64,000 bases of DNA from Streptacidiphilus sp. P02-A3a (GCF_014084105.1 NZ_CP048289.1:2551922-2615921), one strand, 5' to 3'. Shown: positions 1 to 12,247, counted from the stretch's first letter. A program made the numbers and translations. Notes: generated by a model from the sequence alone, not told the origin.

Positions 1-1
1 C

Positions 2-1267
<1,266 letters not shown>

Positions 1268-1270
1268 GCA

Positions 1271-1300
1271 CCGGTCCGGGGGCCGCGGCCCCCGGACCGG
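1271..1300. terminator. Perfect 30-bp palindrome between carB and pyrD
   Basis: Positions 1271-1300 form an exact GC-only palindrome (14-bp arms beginning CCGGTCCGGGGGCC) starting 4 bp after the carB stop. There is no T-tract. It could be a factor-independent terminator or attenuator of the actinobacterial type, or an mRNA-stabilising hairpin at the carB end. pyrD begins 44 bp later on the same strand, so it may set a partial read-through level. Confidence 0.6.
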
Positions 1301-1343
1301 CCCGCGCGGGAACACCACCGTCACGCTGGAAGGCGAACCACCC

Positions 1344-2441
<1,098 letters not shown>

Positions 2442-2445
2442 TCGC

Positions 2446-3297
2446 ATGGCGCATCCCGTCCAGATCCGGGCGGAGCTCCTGGAACTGACGCCGGTGGGGG
2501 CCTACCACCGGGTGGTGCTGCGGGCCCCCGGGGTGGCCGAGCGGGTCCGGCCCGGGCACTTCGCGGCGCTGGCCGTGGGGGGCCCGGACTCGGCGATGCT
2601 GCTGCGCCGTGCCTTCACCATCCACCGGGCCGACCCGGCGGCGGAGACCGTGTCGCTGATCGTCGCCGCCGGCGGGCGCGGCACCCGGGAACTGCTGCGG
2701 CACCGCCCGGGGGACCTGCTGGACCTGATCGCGCCGCTGGGCACCGCCTTCCCGCTGCCCGCCGGGCCGCTGACGGCGCTGCTGGTGGCCGAGGGCTACA
2801 GCAGCGCGCCGCTGTTCGCGCTCGCCGACCGGATCAAGGAGGCGGGCGGCTCGGTCGGCTTCATCCTCGGCGCGGCCACCGCCGACCGGCTCTACGGCGT
2901 GGAGCAGGCGCAGGCGCTCACCCCGGACGTCCTGGTCACCACCGACGACGGCTCCAGCGGGATAAAGGGCCAGGTCACGCTGCCGCTGGCGGAGGCACTG
3001 AAGGCGATCGGGGCGGAGGCCGCCTACTCCTGCGGACCGACCGGGCTGCTCGCGGCGGTGACCGGGATCGCCGAGGCCGAGGGGGTGCGCAGCTTCTGCG
3101 CGGTCGAGGAGGCCATGGCCTGCGGCGTGGGCATCTGTATGGCCTGCGTGCTGCCGGTGGTGGGCGAGGACGGGATAAGCCGCTTCGTGCGCTCCTGTGT
3201 CGAGGGCCCCTGCTTCGACGGCGGCCGGGTCCGCTGGTCCGACATCGGGACCGTCCCGGCGGATCTGCACGGCGCGGCAGCGATGGGGGCGCTCTAG
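2446..3297 (+). CDS. pyrK: Dihydroorotate dehydrogenase B, electron-transfer subunit
   Basis: Flavin and [2Fe-2S] partner of PyrDB that passes electrons from the catalytic FMN to NAD+. The 283 residues show an N-terminal FAD-binding barrel (LLRRAFTIHRA, where the canonical R-P-x-S is R-A-F-T), a nucleotide-binding half (AYSCGPTGLLAAV) and a C-terminal iron-sulfur cluster signature CGVGICMAC followed by SCVEGPC. ATG at 2446 is preceded by GAGAGG and starts 4 nt after the pyrD stop. An in-frame upstream ATG at 2398 would overlap pyrD and adds 16 unlikely residues. The stop abuts the pyrDB start codon with no gap. Confidence 0.94.
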   Translation: MAHPVQIRAELLELTPVGAYHRVVLRAPGVAERVRPGHFAALAVGGPDSAMLLRRAFTIHRADPAAETVSLIVAAGGRGTRELLRHRPGDLLDLIAPLGTAFPLPAGPLTALLVAEGYSSAPLFALADRIKEAGGSVGFILGAATADRLYGVEQAQALTPDVLVTTDDGSSGIKGQVTLPLAEALKAIGAEAAYSCGPTGLLAAVTGIAEAEGVRSFCAVEEAMACGVGICMACVLPVVGEDGISRFVRSCVEGPCFDGGRVRWSDIGTVPADLHGAAAMGAL

Positions 3298-4290
3298 ATG
3301 GACGGCACACGTCCGGTGGACCCCACGGTGGCCGGGATCGCACTCACGCCGGTGGACCTGACCGCGCCCTTCGGCGGTGGGACCCTGCCCAACCCGGTCA
3401 CCACGGCCTCCGGCTGCGCCGGGTACGGCCGGGAGATCGCCCGGTTCCAGCCGCTGGCGGAGCTGGGTTCGGTGACCACCAGGACGATCATGCCCTACCC
3501 GCGGTCCGGGCGGCCCACGCCGCGGATGGCGGAGACCCCGAGCGGCCTGCTGAACTCCGTCGGCCTGCAGGGCTCCGGCATCGAGCACTTCGTCGAGCAG
3601 GAGCTGCCCTGGCTGGCCGAGCGCGGCGCCCGGGTGCTGGTCTCCATCGCCGGGGAGCGGGTGGAGGAGTTCGCCGAGACCGCGCAGCGGCTGAACGGGC
3701 AGCCGGGGGTGGTCGGCATCGAGGCCAACATCTGCTGCCCCAACGCCGACAACCGGGGCCTGGTCTTCGGCTGCAACCCGGCGACCTCGTACGATGTGAT
3801 CGCGGCGGTGCGCGAGGTGGCCGACGCCGGGCTGCCGGTGTACGCCAAGCTGACGCCCGACGTCACCTCGATCACCGAGATCGCGGCGGCCTGCGTCAAG
3901 GCCGGGGCCGACGGCCTGTCCATGATCAACACTCTGCTGGGAATGTCCATCGACACCGCCACCATGCGCCCGGCCCTGTCCGGGGAGACCGGCGGGCTGT
4001 CCGGCCCGGCGATCCGCCCGGTGGCCGTCCGCTGCGTCTACCAGGTGCACGCGGCGATGCGCTCCGGGGTCATCCCGGAGGTGCCGATCATGGGCATGGG
4101 TGGGATCAGGAACGGCCTGGACGCGCTGGAGTTCGTGCTCGCCGGGGCCTCCGGGATCGCGGTGGGCAGCGCCGTCTTCAACGACCCCACCGCCCCGCTG
4201 CGGGTGCTGGACGAGCTGGGCCAGGCCCTGGCCGAACGCGGCTTCACCCGCTTCACCGACGCCGTCGGCTTCGCCCACCGGCCCCGCTGA
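3298..4290 (+). CDS. pyrDB: Dihydroorotate dehydrogenase B, catalytic subunit (class 1B)
   Basis: Cytosolic FMN enzyme producing orotate with PyrK as partner. The 330 residues contain the class 1 active-site loop EANICCPNADNRG with Cys as base, NTLLGMSID, the FMN phosphate segment GGLSGPAIRPVAVRCVY and [23 protein letters not shown] 3298 directly follows the pyrK stop. With pyrK it forms a complete NAD-linked dehydrogenase beside the quinone-linked pyrD, so the operon encodes the same reaction twice with different electron acceptors. Confidence 0.93.
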   Translation: MDGTRPVDPTVAGIALTPVDLTAPFGGGTLPNPVTTASGCAGYGREIARFQPLAELGSVTTRTIMPYPRSGRPTPRMAETPSGLLNSVGLQGSGIEHFVEQELPWLAERGARVLVSIAGERVEEFAETAQRLNGQPGVVGIEANICCPNADNRGLVFGCNPATSYDVIAAVREVADAGLPVYAKLTPDVTSITEIAAACVKAGADGLSMINTLLGMSIDTATMRPALSGETGGLSGPAIRPVAVRCVYQVHAAMRSGVIPEVPIMGMGGIRNGLDALEFVLAGASGIAVGSAVFNDPTAPLRVLDELGQALAERGFTRFTDAVGFAHRPR

Positions 4291-4303
4291 GGCCGAGAAC
4301 CGC

Positions 4304-4348
4304 CCAGCGGTAGAACCCCAGCGCTGGAACCCCGGCGCTGGAACCCGA
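4304..4348 (+). repeat. Short imperfect tandem repeat between pyrDB and pyrF
   Basis: Three imperfect copies of a 14-15 nt unit (core CGCTGGAACCC) fill most of the 76-bp gap before pyrF. It is probably replication slippage; no operator function is evident. Confidence 0.5.
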
Positions 4349-4366
4349 GAACCGAGGAGACCCCGA

Positions 4367-5197
4367 ATGACCGTGCCCTTCGGCACCCGCCTGCGCGAGG
4401 CGATGGACGCTCGCGGCCCCCTCTGCGTCGGCATCGACCCGCACGCGGCGCTGCTGGAGGCCTGGGGGCTCGGTGACGACGTGGCCGGTCTGGAGCGGTT
4501 CAGCCGGACGGTGGTGGAGGCGCTGGCCGACCGGGTGGCCGTGCTCAAGCCGCAGGCCGCCTTCTTCGAGCGCTTCGGCAGCAAGGGCATCGCGGTGCTG
4601 GAGCGCGCCGTCGCCGACGCCCGCGCGGCCGGGGCGCTGGTGCTGATGGACGCCAAGCGCGGCGACATCGGCTCCACCATGGCCGCCTACGCGGACGCCT
4701 TCCTGGCGCCGACCAGCCCGCTGTTCTCGGACGCGGTCACCCTCTCGCCGTACCTGGGCTTCGGCTCGCTGCGCCCGGCCCTGGACGCCGCCCGGGCCAG
4801 TGGCGGCGGGGTGTTCGTGCTGGCGCTGACCTCCAACCCGGAGGGGCACGAGGTGCAGCGGGCGGTGGGGGAGGACGGCCTGACCGTCGCCCAGTCCGTG
4901 CTGAGCCGGTTGGCGGCGGAGAACGCCGGGGCGAGCCCGCTCGGCTCCTTCGGCGCGGTGGTCGGCGCGACGCTCAAGGACGCGGGGGTGGACCTGGCCG
5001 TCAACGGCCCGCTGCTAGCCCCCGGGATCGGCGCCCAGGGGGCCACCCCGGCCGATATTCCGGGGTTGTTCGGAGCGGCTTCCGGCAACGTCGTGCCGAG
5101 CGTTTCCCGCGATGTTCTGCGGCATGGTCCATCGGTTCCGGCGCTGCGTGAGGCGGCCGCACGGTTCGTGGACGAGGTGCGCACGGCAATCGGTTGA
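4367..5197 (+). CDS. pyrF: Orotidine 5'-phosphate decarboxylase
   Basis: Last step of UMP synthesis: decarboxylates OMP. The 276 residues match the long (type 2) bacterial family, with GIDPHAALL near residue 20 and the catalytic signature MDAKRGDIGSTM (Asp-Lys-Asp) around residues 88-99. ATG 4367 follows the ribosome-binding sequence CGAGGAG; the open frame extends further upstream but only as read-through across the pyrDB end. It is the last gene of the pyr operon and is followed by a canonical terminator at 5368. Confidence 0.96.
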   Translation: MTVPFGTRLREAMDARGPLCVGIDPHAALLEAWGLGDDVAGLERFSRTVVEALADRVAVLKPQAAFFERFGSKGIAVLERAVADARAAGALVLMDAKRGDIGSTMAAYADAFLAPTSPLFSDAVTLSPYLGFGSLRPALDAARASGGGVFVLALTSNPEGHEVQRAVGEDGLTVAQSVLSRLAAENAGASPLGSFGAVVGATLKDAGVDLAVNGPLLAPGIGAQGATPADIPGLFGAASGNVVPSVSRDVLRHGPSVPALREAAARFVDEVRTAIG

Positions 5198-5367
5198 AAG
5201 TTCGACTTTGCAGCTCGCGAGTGTGTGGGATTTGTGAACACGTGGTGATGGTCTGACCAGCGGATACGGTCGGCGCTCGGCCCCGGCGGCCGATGGTTGG
5301 TCCGCTGACTGTGTCGTTCCCGCCGAACAGCCCGGGCTACCCCCGTTCCTGGCGGGGGGTATGTCCG

Positions 5368-5415
5368 GAAAAGTCCTGGTCAGCAGAGTCTGACCAGGAC
5401 TTTTCTGCTGTTTTT
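5368..5415 (+). terminator. Intrinsic terminator after pyrF
   Basis: Perfect 16-bp hairpin (arms 5368-5383 and 5390-5405, starting GAAAAGTCCTGG) with a 6-nt loop, followed by TTTTCTGCTGTTTTT. A real T-tract is uncommon in such GC-rich genomes, so this is a classical rho-independent terminator closing the pyr operon. Confidence 0.88.
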
Positions 5416-5416
5416 C

Positions 5417-5445
5417 CTGACGCGGACGACCCAGAGGGGTAGTGT
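5417..5445 (+). promoter_or_regulatory. Probable housekeeping promoter for mihF
   Basis: CTGACG (5417-5422), 17-nt spacer, TAGTGT (5440-5445) fits the actinobacterial principal-sigma pattern TTGACN-N17-TANNNT. It starts immediately after the terminator and would give a leader of about 110 nt. Inference from sequence only. Confidence 0.55.
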
Positions 5446-5565
5446 CCGGCGTTAGGTCCACCGAGGGGTGTTTTCCGTGTTGCTCTCGCAGGTCAGAGCC
5501 GCTAGGTTCCTCGGCGGTCCAGAACAGTCCTGTCCCATTCGTTCGAAATCACTGAGGTGAACGGC

Positions 5566-5889
5566 GTGGCACTTCCGCCCCTTACCCCTGAGCAGCGCAC
5601 CGCTGCGCTCGCCAAGGCAGCTGAGGCTCGCCGGGAGCGCGCCGAGATCAAGAACCGGCTCAAGCACAGCGGCGCCTCCCTGCACGAGGTCATCAAGGCC
5701 GGCCAGGAGAACGACGTCATCGGCAAAATGAAGGTCAGTGCCTTGCTGGAGTCGCTTCCCGGCGTCGGCAAGGTCCGGGCCCGGCAGATCATGGAGCGCC
5801 TGGGGATCTCCGAGTCGCGTCGCGTGCGCGGCCTCGGCACGAACCAGATCGCCTCCCTGGAGCGCGAGTTCGGCGGAGCTTCCGCCTGA
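5566..5889 (+). CDS. mihF: Actinobacterial integration host factor (mIHF/sIHF)
   Basis: Nucleoid-associated DNA-binding protein of 107 residues, unrelated to the HU-like enterobacterial IHF. In streptomycetes it affects chromosome compaction, sporulation and secondary metabolism. The frame shows ALPPLTPEQRTAALAKAAEA at the N-terminus and a helix-two-turn-helix fold with the hairpin LLESLPGVGKVRARQIME at about residues 61-78. GTG 5566 is preferred over GTG 5557 because GAGG (5554-5557) then lies 8 nt upstream and the product matches the usual length and MALPPLTP start. gmk follows. Confidence 0.93.
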   Translation: MALPPLTPEQRTAALAKAAEARRERAEIKNRLKHSGASLHEVIKAGQENDVIGKMKVSALLESLPGVGKVRARQIMERLGISESRRVRGLGTNQIASLEREFGGASA

Positions 5890-5937
5890 TCTCTGCCGGT
5901 GGTTCGGAAACCCCCGTGGTTCCTGGATAATCGGTAC

Positions 5938-6495
5938 ATGAGTGAACGTCCACGGCTGACCGTGCTCTCCGGCCCCTCGGGTGTCGGCAAGAGCACGGTC
6001 GTCAGCTTTTTGCGAGCCCAGCACCCCGAGGTATGGCTCTCCGTCTCCGCCACCACGCGCAAGCCGCGGCCGGGCGAGCAGAACGGGGTCCACTACCACT
6101 TCGTAGACGAGGACGAGTTCGCCAAGATGGTCGCCAACGGCGACCTGTTGGAGTGGGCGGTCTTCGCCGGGAACCACTACGGCACGCCGCGGCAGGCGGT
6201 CCTGGACAAGCTGGCGGCGGGGGTCCCGGTGCTGCTGGAGATCGACCTCCAGGGCGCCCGGCAGGTCCGCGAGTCGATGGCCGAGGCGCAGCTGGTGTTC
6301 CTCGCCCCGCCCTCCTGGGACGAGCTGGTCCGGCGGCTGACCGGGCGCGGCACCGAGCCGCAGGAGGTCATCGACGAGCGCCTGGGCGCGGCCCGGGTCG
6401 AGCTCGCGGCGGAGAGTGAATTCGACGTCACTCTGGTCAACACCTCCGTCGAGGGTGTAGTGGTCGAGCTGCTAGCCTTGCTCAACGTGGTCTGA
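5938..6495 (+). CDS. gmk: Guanylate kinase
   Basis: Phosphorylates GMP to GDP with ATP. The 185 residues include the P-loop [10 protein letters not shown] (about residues 10-19), the GMP-binding [15 protein letters not shown] (about 38-52), and [13 protein letters not shown] 5938 is chosen; the reading frame is open 13 codons further up to 5899, but those residues are not family-like. No strong Shine-Dalgarno is seen. Lies 48 bp after mihF and before rpoZ, the usual streptomycete order. Confidence 0.95.
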   Translation: MSERPRLTVLSGPSGVGKSTVVSFLRAQHPEVWLSVSATTRKPRPGEQNGVHYHFVDEDEFAKMVANGDLLEWAVFAGNHYGTPRQAVLDKLAAGVPVLLEIDLQGARQVRESMAEAQLVFLAPPSWDELVRRLTGRGTEPQEVIDERLGAARVELAAESEFDVTLVNTSVEGVVVELLALLNVV

Positions 6496-6545
6496 TCTTT
6501 TTTCGGCCCCACGGTTTCAGACTTCTTCTTCCGGAAGGTTCCCGC

Positions 6546-6812
6546 GTGTCCTCTTCGATGACAGCGCCCGAAGGCATCATCAACCCGCCGATCGATGAGC
6601 TGCTTGAGGCCACCGACTCCAAGTACAGCCTGGTGATCTACGCGGCCAAGCGCGCCCGTCAGATCAACGCCTACTACTCGCAGCTGGGCGAGGGCCTGCT
6701 GGAGTACGTCGGCCCGCTGGTCGACACCCATGTGCACGAGAAGCCGCTGTCGATCGCCCTGCGCGAGATCAACGCCGGTATGCTCACGGCCGAGGCGATC
6801 GACGCGCAGTAG
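6546..6812 (+). CDS. rpoZ: RNA polymerase omega subunit
   Basis: Small RNA polymerase subunit that helps fold and hold beta-prime. The 88 residues match the family over their length ([20 protein letters not shown], then [13 protein letters not shown]; conserved [10 protein letters not shown]). GTG 6546 follows GAAGG. The gene is followed 20 nt later by a very long hairpin terminator. Confidence 0.96.
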   Translation: MSSSMTAPEGIINPPIDELLEATDSKYSLVIYAAKRARQINAYYSQLGEGLLEYVGPLVDTHVHEKPLSIALREINAGMLTAEAIDAQ

Positions 6813-6831
6813 CAGCCCGGTAGCAGTTGGA

Positions 6832-6884
6832 CGAACGCCGCGATCAGCGGACCGCCGCGGGCGGTCCGCCGATCGCGGCGTTCG
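6832..6884 (+). terminator. 25-bp hairpin terminator after rpoZ
   Basis: Arms 6832-6856 and 6860-6884 pair over 25 bp with a single mismatch around a 3-nt loop. There is no T-tract. It separates rpoZ from coaBC, whose start is 42 nt further on. Confidence 0.8.
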
Positions 6885-6925
6885 GCTGTACGGACTCGGG
6901 ACGGACCCAGGGGAGTGGTGTCGGC

Positions 6926-8125
6926 ATGAACGTCGTGCTTGGTGTGACCGGCGGTATCGCCGCCTACAAGGCGTGCGAGCTGCTGCGGCTGTTCACCGAG
7001 TCCGGCCACGACGTGCGGGTGGTGCCGACCGCCTCGGCGCTGAACTTCGTGGGCGCGGCCACCTGGTCGGCCCTGTCCGGCCACCCGGTCTCCACCGAGG
7101 TCTGGGAGAGCGTCCACGAGGTGCCGCACGTGCGGATCGGCCAGCGGGCCGACCTGCTGGTGGTCGCCCCGACGACGGCCGACATGCTGGCGAAGGCCGC
7201 CCACGGCCTGGCCGACGACCTGCTGACCAACACGCTGCTGACCGCCCGCTGTCCGGTGGTGTTCGCGCCCGCGATGCACACCGAGATGTGGGAGCACCCG
7301 GCCACCCGCGAGAACGTGGCCACGTTGCGGCGCCGGGGCGCGCTGGTGATCGAGCCCGCGGTGGGGCGGCTGACCGGCGCGGACACCGGCAAGGGCCGGT
7401 TCCCGGACCCGCGGGCGATCTTCGAGCTGTGCTCCCGGGTGCTGGCGCGCGGCGCCGACGCCGGGACGGCGGACCTGGCCGGGCGCCGGGTGGTGGTCTC
7501 CGCCGGTGGCACCCGCGAGCCGCTGGACCCGGTGCGCTTCCTCGGCAACATCTCCTCCGGGCGCCAGGGCTTCGCGCTGGCCTCGGTCGCCGCCGCGCGC
7601 GGGGCCCGGGTGACCCTGGTCGCCGCGAACGCGGAGCTGCCCGACCCGGCCGGGGTGGACGTGGTCCGCGTCGGCACCGCGCTGGAGCTGCGGGAGGCGG
7701 TCCTGGCGGCGGCGGAGGGGGCCGACGCGGTGGTGATGGCGGCGGCGGTCGCCGACTTCCGGCCGGCCGAGTTCGCGCCGGTCAAGATCAAGAAGGTGGA
7801 CGGCAGGGACCCGGCGCCGGTGGCCCTGGTCCGCAATCCGGACGTGCTCGCCGAGCTGTCCGCGCACCGGCGCGCACCCGGGCAGGTGGTGGTGGGCTTC
7901 GCCGCGGAGACCGACCACGCGCTCCGGAACGGCCGCGAGAAGATCACCCGAAAGGGCTGTGACCTGCTGGTCGTGAACGAAGTGGGGCCGGACCGCGCAT
8001 TCGGCAGCGCCAACAACGAAGCGGTGATCCTGGCCGCCGACGGGACCGAGGTACCGGTGCCGTTCGGGCCGAAAGCGCAGCTCGCGGGCGCTGTCTGGGA
8101 TCTGGTGGCCGGTCGTCTTGGTTGA
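6926..8125 (+). CDS. coaBC: Bifunctional phosphopantothenoylcysteine decarboxylase / phosphopantothenate-cysteine ligase
   Basis: Two consecutive steps of coenzyme A synthesis. In the 399 residues, the N-terminal flavin decarboxylase (CoaC) starts VVLGVTGGIAAYKACEL, has a His in EVPHVRIG, and the substrate-binding PAMHTEMWEHPAT. The C-terminal CoaB half starts near residue 188 with VSAGGTREPLDPVRFLGN and ISSGRQGFALA, and contains AAVADFRPAE and NPDVL. ATG 6926 follows GGGGAG; the frame is open upstream only through the terminator hairpin. Between rpoZ and metK as in other streptomycetes. Confidence 0.95.
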   Translation: MNVVLGVTGGIAAYKACELLRLFTESGHDVRVVPTASALNFVGAATWSALSGHPVSTEVWESVHEVPHVRIGQRADLLVVAPTTADMLAKAAHGLADDLLTNTLLTARCPVVFAPAMHTEMWEHPATRENVATLRRRGALVIEPAVGRLTGADTGKGRFPDPRAIFELCSRVLARGADAGTADLAGRRVVVSAGGTREPLDPVRFLGNISSGRQGFALASVAAARGARVTLVAANAELPDPAGVDVVRVGTALELREAVLAAAEGADAVVMAAAVADFRPAEFAPVKIKKVDGRDPAPVALVRNPDVLAELSAHRRAPGQVVVGFAAETDHALRNGREKITRKGCDLLVVNEVGPDRAFGSANNEAVILAADGTEVPVPFGPKAQLAGAVWDLVAGRLG

Positions 8126-8164
8126 ACGTTTCGGTCCAGAATGTGAGCCAAAACGTGAAACCGG

Positions 8165-8195
8165 TAGACGCCTGTGCTGCCGGGTTGGCTACACT
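8165..8195 (+). promoter_or_regulatory. Candidate metK promoter
   Basis: TAGACG (8165-8170) and TACACT (8190-8195) resemble -35 and -10 elements with a 19-nt spacer, about 90 nt before metK. Spacing is slightly long; no SAM riboswitch core was recognised in the leader. Confidence 0.4.
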
Positions 8196-8229
8196 CCGGT
8201 CAGTAAACGTCTACCCAAGTCTTTCCGGG

Positions 8230-8253
8230 CAGCCCGGCAGTCAGGCCGGGCTG
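8230..8253 (+). other. Hairpin in the metK leader
   Basis: Perfect 9-bp arms (CAGCCCGGC / GCCGGGCTG) with a 6-nt loop, 34 nt before the metK GTG start. It could be an mRNA structure or weak attenuator. It does not match known SAM riboswitch classes by eye. Confidence 0.45.
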
Positions 8254-8287
8254 TCTAGTCAGCAGCCGCTGCAACCCAGGGAGCGCT

Positions 8288-9511
<1,224 letters not shown>

Positions 9512-9535
9512 CAGCACCGCGGCTCACCGCAGTAC

Positions 9536-9582
9536 GGCAGGGGCCCCGCCCGGGGCGTGCAACCCCGGGCGGGGCCCCTGCC
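9536..9582. terminator. Bidirectional terminator between metK and the YbjQ gene
   Basis: Perfect 20-bp arms (9536-9555, 9563-9582) with a 7-nt loop, all G/C-rich with no T-tract. It lies between convergent genes and probably serves both. Confidence 0.82.
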
Positions 9583-9594
9583 ACGTGCCCGCCG

Positions 9595-9966
9595 TCAGCC
9601 GGTGACCGGGCGGATCACCGCGGCCGTACCGTAGGCGCAGATCTCGGTGCCGTTGCCGCCCGCCTCGGTCACGTCGAAGCGCATCGCCAGCACCGCGTTG
9701 GCGCCGCGCGCCTTGGCCTGCTCGATCAGCCGGTCCATCGCCTGGTTGCGGCTCTCCACCAGGGTCTTGGTGAGTCCCCGCAGTTCACCGCCGGCCAGCG
9801 ACTTCAGCCCGGCGCCGATCTGGGTGCCGATGTGCCGGGAGCGCACGGTCAGCCCGAACACCTCCCCGATCACCTGTTCCACCCGGTGCCCGGGAACGTC
9901 GTTGGTGGTCACCACCAGCACGTCCGGGGAGTGCTGTCCGCCGCCGTAATCGTCAATGTTCGCCAT
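9595..9966 (-). CDS. YbjQ/UPF0145 family protein
   Basis: 123 residues of the small YbjQ (DUF74, 'heavy-metal-binding domain') family, which forms pentamers and has no settled function. Typical elements are VTTNDVPGHRVEQVIGEVFG, the Arg-rich turn TVRSRHIG, and ARGANAVLAMRFD near the C-terminus, with EICAYGTAAVI at the end. Start set at ATG 9966; an ATG at 9975, three codons upstream and closer to a GGGGG stretch, is equally possible. Convergent with metK. Confidence 0.8.
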   Translation of the reverse strand: MANIDDYGGGQHSPDVLVVTTNDVPGHRVEQVIGEVFGLTVRSRHIGTQIGAGLKSLAGGELRGLTKTLVESRNQAMDRLIEQAKARGANAVLAMRFDVTEAGGNGTEICAYGTAAVIRPVTG

Positions 9967-10046
9967 GGCTCGCATTCTGCCCCCGCCCCGGGCCTTTGGC
10001 ACCTGCCGGCGGGGGATTGTCGGCCCGCTCTGATAGGACTGGTGCG

Positions 10047-12203
10047 ATGGCCGCCACCGACCCCGTACCCGCACCGCCACCGGCTCCACCAGGGGAAGGC
10101 CCCGCCGTGCAGCTGGAGCTGGTCCGCGCCGAGCTGCGGAAGGCCAGGTCCAGGCCGAAGCAGGCGCCGAGCGCGGTCCGGCTGCCGGTCGCCCGGGTCG
10201 TGGTGGACAAGGGGCTGTCCCACCTCGACCGGTACTTCGACTACTCCGTTCCGGCGAGGCTGGACGAGACCGCGCAGCCCGGTGTGCGGGTCCGGGTGCG
10301 CTTCGGCGGGCACGTGGTCAAGGGCCAGGGGCGGCGCGAGGGCGGCACCCTGATCGACGGCTACATCGTGGAGCGCCGCGCCGACAGCGACTTCTCCGGA
10401 CCGCTGTCGCCACTGTCGCAGGTGCTCTCGCCGGAGCCGGTGCTCACGCCGGAGCTGCTGCGGCTGTGCCGGGCGGTGGCCGACCGCTACGCCGGGCCGC
10501 TGGCGGACGTCCTGCAGCTGGCCATCCCGCCCAAGCACAACCGGGCCGAGGCCGAGCCCTCGCCCGCGCCGCTGCCGCCGCCCGCGCCGCCCGCGCCCGG
10601 CGGCTGGGCGCGCTACCCGCAGGGGCCCGAGTTCCTGGCGGCGCTGGCCGCGGGCCGCTCGCCGCGCGCGGTGTGGACCGCGCTGCCGGGCCCCGGCACC
10701 GAGTCCGTCCCGCCCGGGGCGGCCGAGGGCTGGCCGGTGGAGCTGGCCCGGGCGGTCGCCGCGACGCTGGCGTCCGGGCGGGGCGCGTTGGTGCTGCTGC
10801 CCGACGGCCGGGCGGTGGCCAGGCTCGACGCCGCGCTACTGGAGCTGCTGGGCTCCGGGCAGCATGTCGCGCTCACCGCCGGGCTCGGCCCGGAGGAGCG
10901 CTACCGGCGCTGGCTGGCGGTCAGCCGGGGCTCGGTACGGGCGGTGGCGGGCACCCGCGCGGCGATGTTCGCGCCGCTGGCCGACCTCGGCCTGGTCGCC
11001 GTCTGGGACGACGGCGACAGCGGCTACAGCGACCAGCACGTCCCGTTCCCGCACGCCAGGGACGTGCTGCTGCTGCGCGCCGCCGAGGCCGGGGCGGCGG
11101 CGCTGATCGGCGGCTTCGCGGTGAGCGTGGAGTCCGCGCAGCTGCTGCGCGCCGGTTGGGCCGCCCCGCTGGCGGCCGACCGGGAGCAGGTGCGCCGGAC
11201 CGCGCCGCTGATCCGCACGGTCGGCGACCAGGAGCTCGCCGCCGACGGCGCGGCGCACGCCGCCCGGCTGCCGACGCTGGCCTGGCGCACCGCCCGCGAG
11301 GCGCTGGCCCAGGGGCCGGTACTGGTGCAGGTGCCCCGGCGCGGCTACGTGCCCCGGCTGGCCTGCGCGCGCTGCCGGACGGCGGCCCGCTGCGGGCAGT
11401 GCGCTGGCCCGCTGGAGGCCAGGGACGCCGATGGGCCGCTGCACTGCGGCTGGTGCGGGCGTCCGGACGGCGACTGGCGCTGCCGGGAGTGCGGCTTCAC
11501 CCGGCTGCGGGCGCAGGTGGTGGGCGCCCGGCGGACGGCGGAGGAGCTGGGCCGGGCCTTCCCGGCGGTGCCGGTGCGCACCTCGGGCCGGGACGACGTG
11601 CTCGCGGCGGTGCCGGGGACCCCGGCGCTGGTGGTCGCCACGCCCGGGGCCGAGCCGGTGGCCGAGGGCGGCTACGCGGCGGCGCTGCTGCTGGACGCCT
11701 GGGCGCTGCTGAACCGGCCCGACCTGCGGGCCGGGGAGGAGGCGCTGCGGCGCTGGCTGGGCGCGGCGGCGCTGGTCCGGCCGCAGGAGCAGGGGGGCAG
11801 GGTGGTGGTCGTCGCCGAGGCGACACTGCGCCCGGTACAGGCCCTGGTCCGCTGGGACCCGGCCGGGTTCGCCGCGACCGAGCTCGGTGAGCGGGCCGAG
11901 CTGGGTTTTCCGCCGGTCTCCCGGATGGCGTCGCTGACCGGCAGCCCGGACGCGGTCGCGGACCTGCTGGCGCTGATCCGGCTGCCGCCGGGCGCGGACG
12001 TCCTCGGCCCGGTCGAGCTGCCGGCCACCCGTGGCCCGGGTGGCCCGGAGCGGTCGGAGCCGTCGGAGCGGGTACTGCTGCGGGTCGCCCCGGGACAGGG
12101 CGCGGCGCTGGCGACGGCCGTCAAGTCCGCGTACGCGGCGCGGATGGCACGCAAGCAGACCGATCCGGTGCGCATCCGGATCGACCCGCCCGACATCGGC
12201 TGA
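10047..12203 (+). CDS. priA: PriA-family replication restart protein lacking helicase motifs
   Basis: 718 residues aligned with PriA (primosomal protein N'), which in most bacteria recognises stalled forks and reloads DnaB. The N-terminal DNA-binding part (VDKGLSHLDRYFDYSVPA; GVRVRVRFGG) and the zinc region (CARCRTAARCGQC, then CGWCGRPDGDWRCRECGF) are present. The Walker A position reads ALPGPGTES instead of GxTGSGKT, and the DEEH box reads WDDGD, so ATP-driven helicase activity is not expected. This loss is known across actinobacteria. ATG 10047; the N-terminus is proline-rich. Sits between metK and def/fmt. Confidence 0.9.
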   Translation: MAATDPVPAPPPAPPGEGPAVQLELVRAELRKARSRPKQAPSAVRLPVARVVVDKGLSHLDRYFDYSVPARLDETAQPGVRVRVRFGGHVVKGQGRREGGTLIDGYIVERRADSDFSGPLSPLSQVLSPEPVLTPELLRLCRAVADRYAGPLADVLQLAIPPKHNRAEAEPSPAPLPPPAPPAPGGWARYPQGPEFLAALAAGRSPRAVWTALPGPGTESVPPGAAEGWPVELARAVAATLASGRGALVLLPDGRAVARLDAALLELLGSGQHVALTAGLGPEERYRRWLAVSRGSVRAVAGTRAAMFAPLADLGLVAVWDDGDSGYSDQHVPFPHARDVLLLRAAEAGAAALIGGFAVSVESAQLLRAGWAAPLAADREQVRRTAPLIRTVGDQELAADGAAHAARLPTLAWRTAREALAQGPVLVQVPRRGYVPRLACARCRTAARCGQCAGPLEARDADGPLHCGWCGRPDGDWRCRECGFTRLRAQVVGARRTAEELGRAFPAVPVRTSGRDDVLAAVPGTPALVVATPGAEPVAEGGYAAALLLDAWALLNRPDLRAGEEALRRWLGAAALVRPQEQGGRVVVVAEATLRPVQALVRWDPAGFAATELGERAELGFPPVSRMASLTGSPDAVADLLALIRLPPGADVLGPVELPATRGPGGPERSEPSERVLLRVAPGQGAALATAVKSAYAARMARKQTDPVRIRIDPPDIG

Positions 12204-12239
12204 GCCGGTCCTGGGACCGGCCCCGTCGCAGGACCGGCT
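12203..12239. terminator. Hairpin at the end of priA
   Basis: 11-bp arms (12203-12213, 12229-12239; AGCCGGTCCTG and complement) with a 15-nt loop. The 5' arm includes the last base of the priA stop, and the hairpin sits between convergent genes. Confidence 0.6.
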
Positions 12240-12247
12240 GAGTAGGG

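Noticed and set aside
8126-8287. Possible SAM riboswitch before metK
   Set aside because: Only a simple 9-bp hairpin is visible; the conserved cores of known SAM-binding RNAs were not found.
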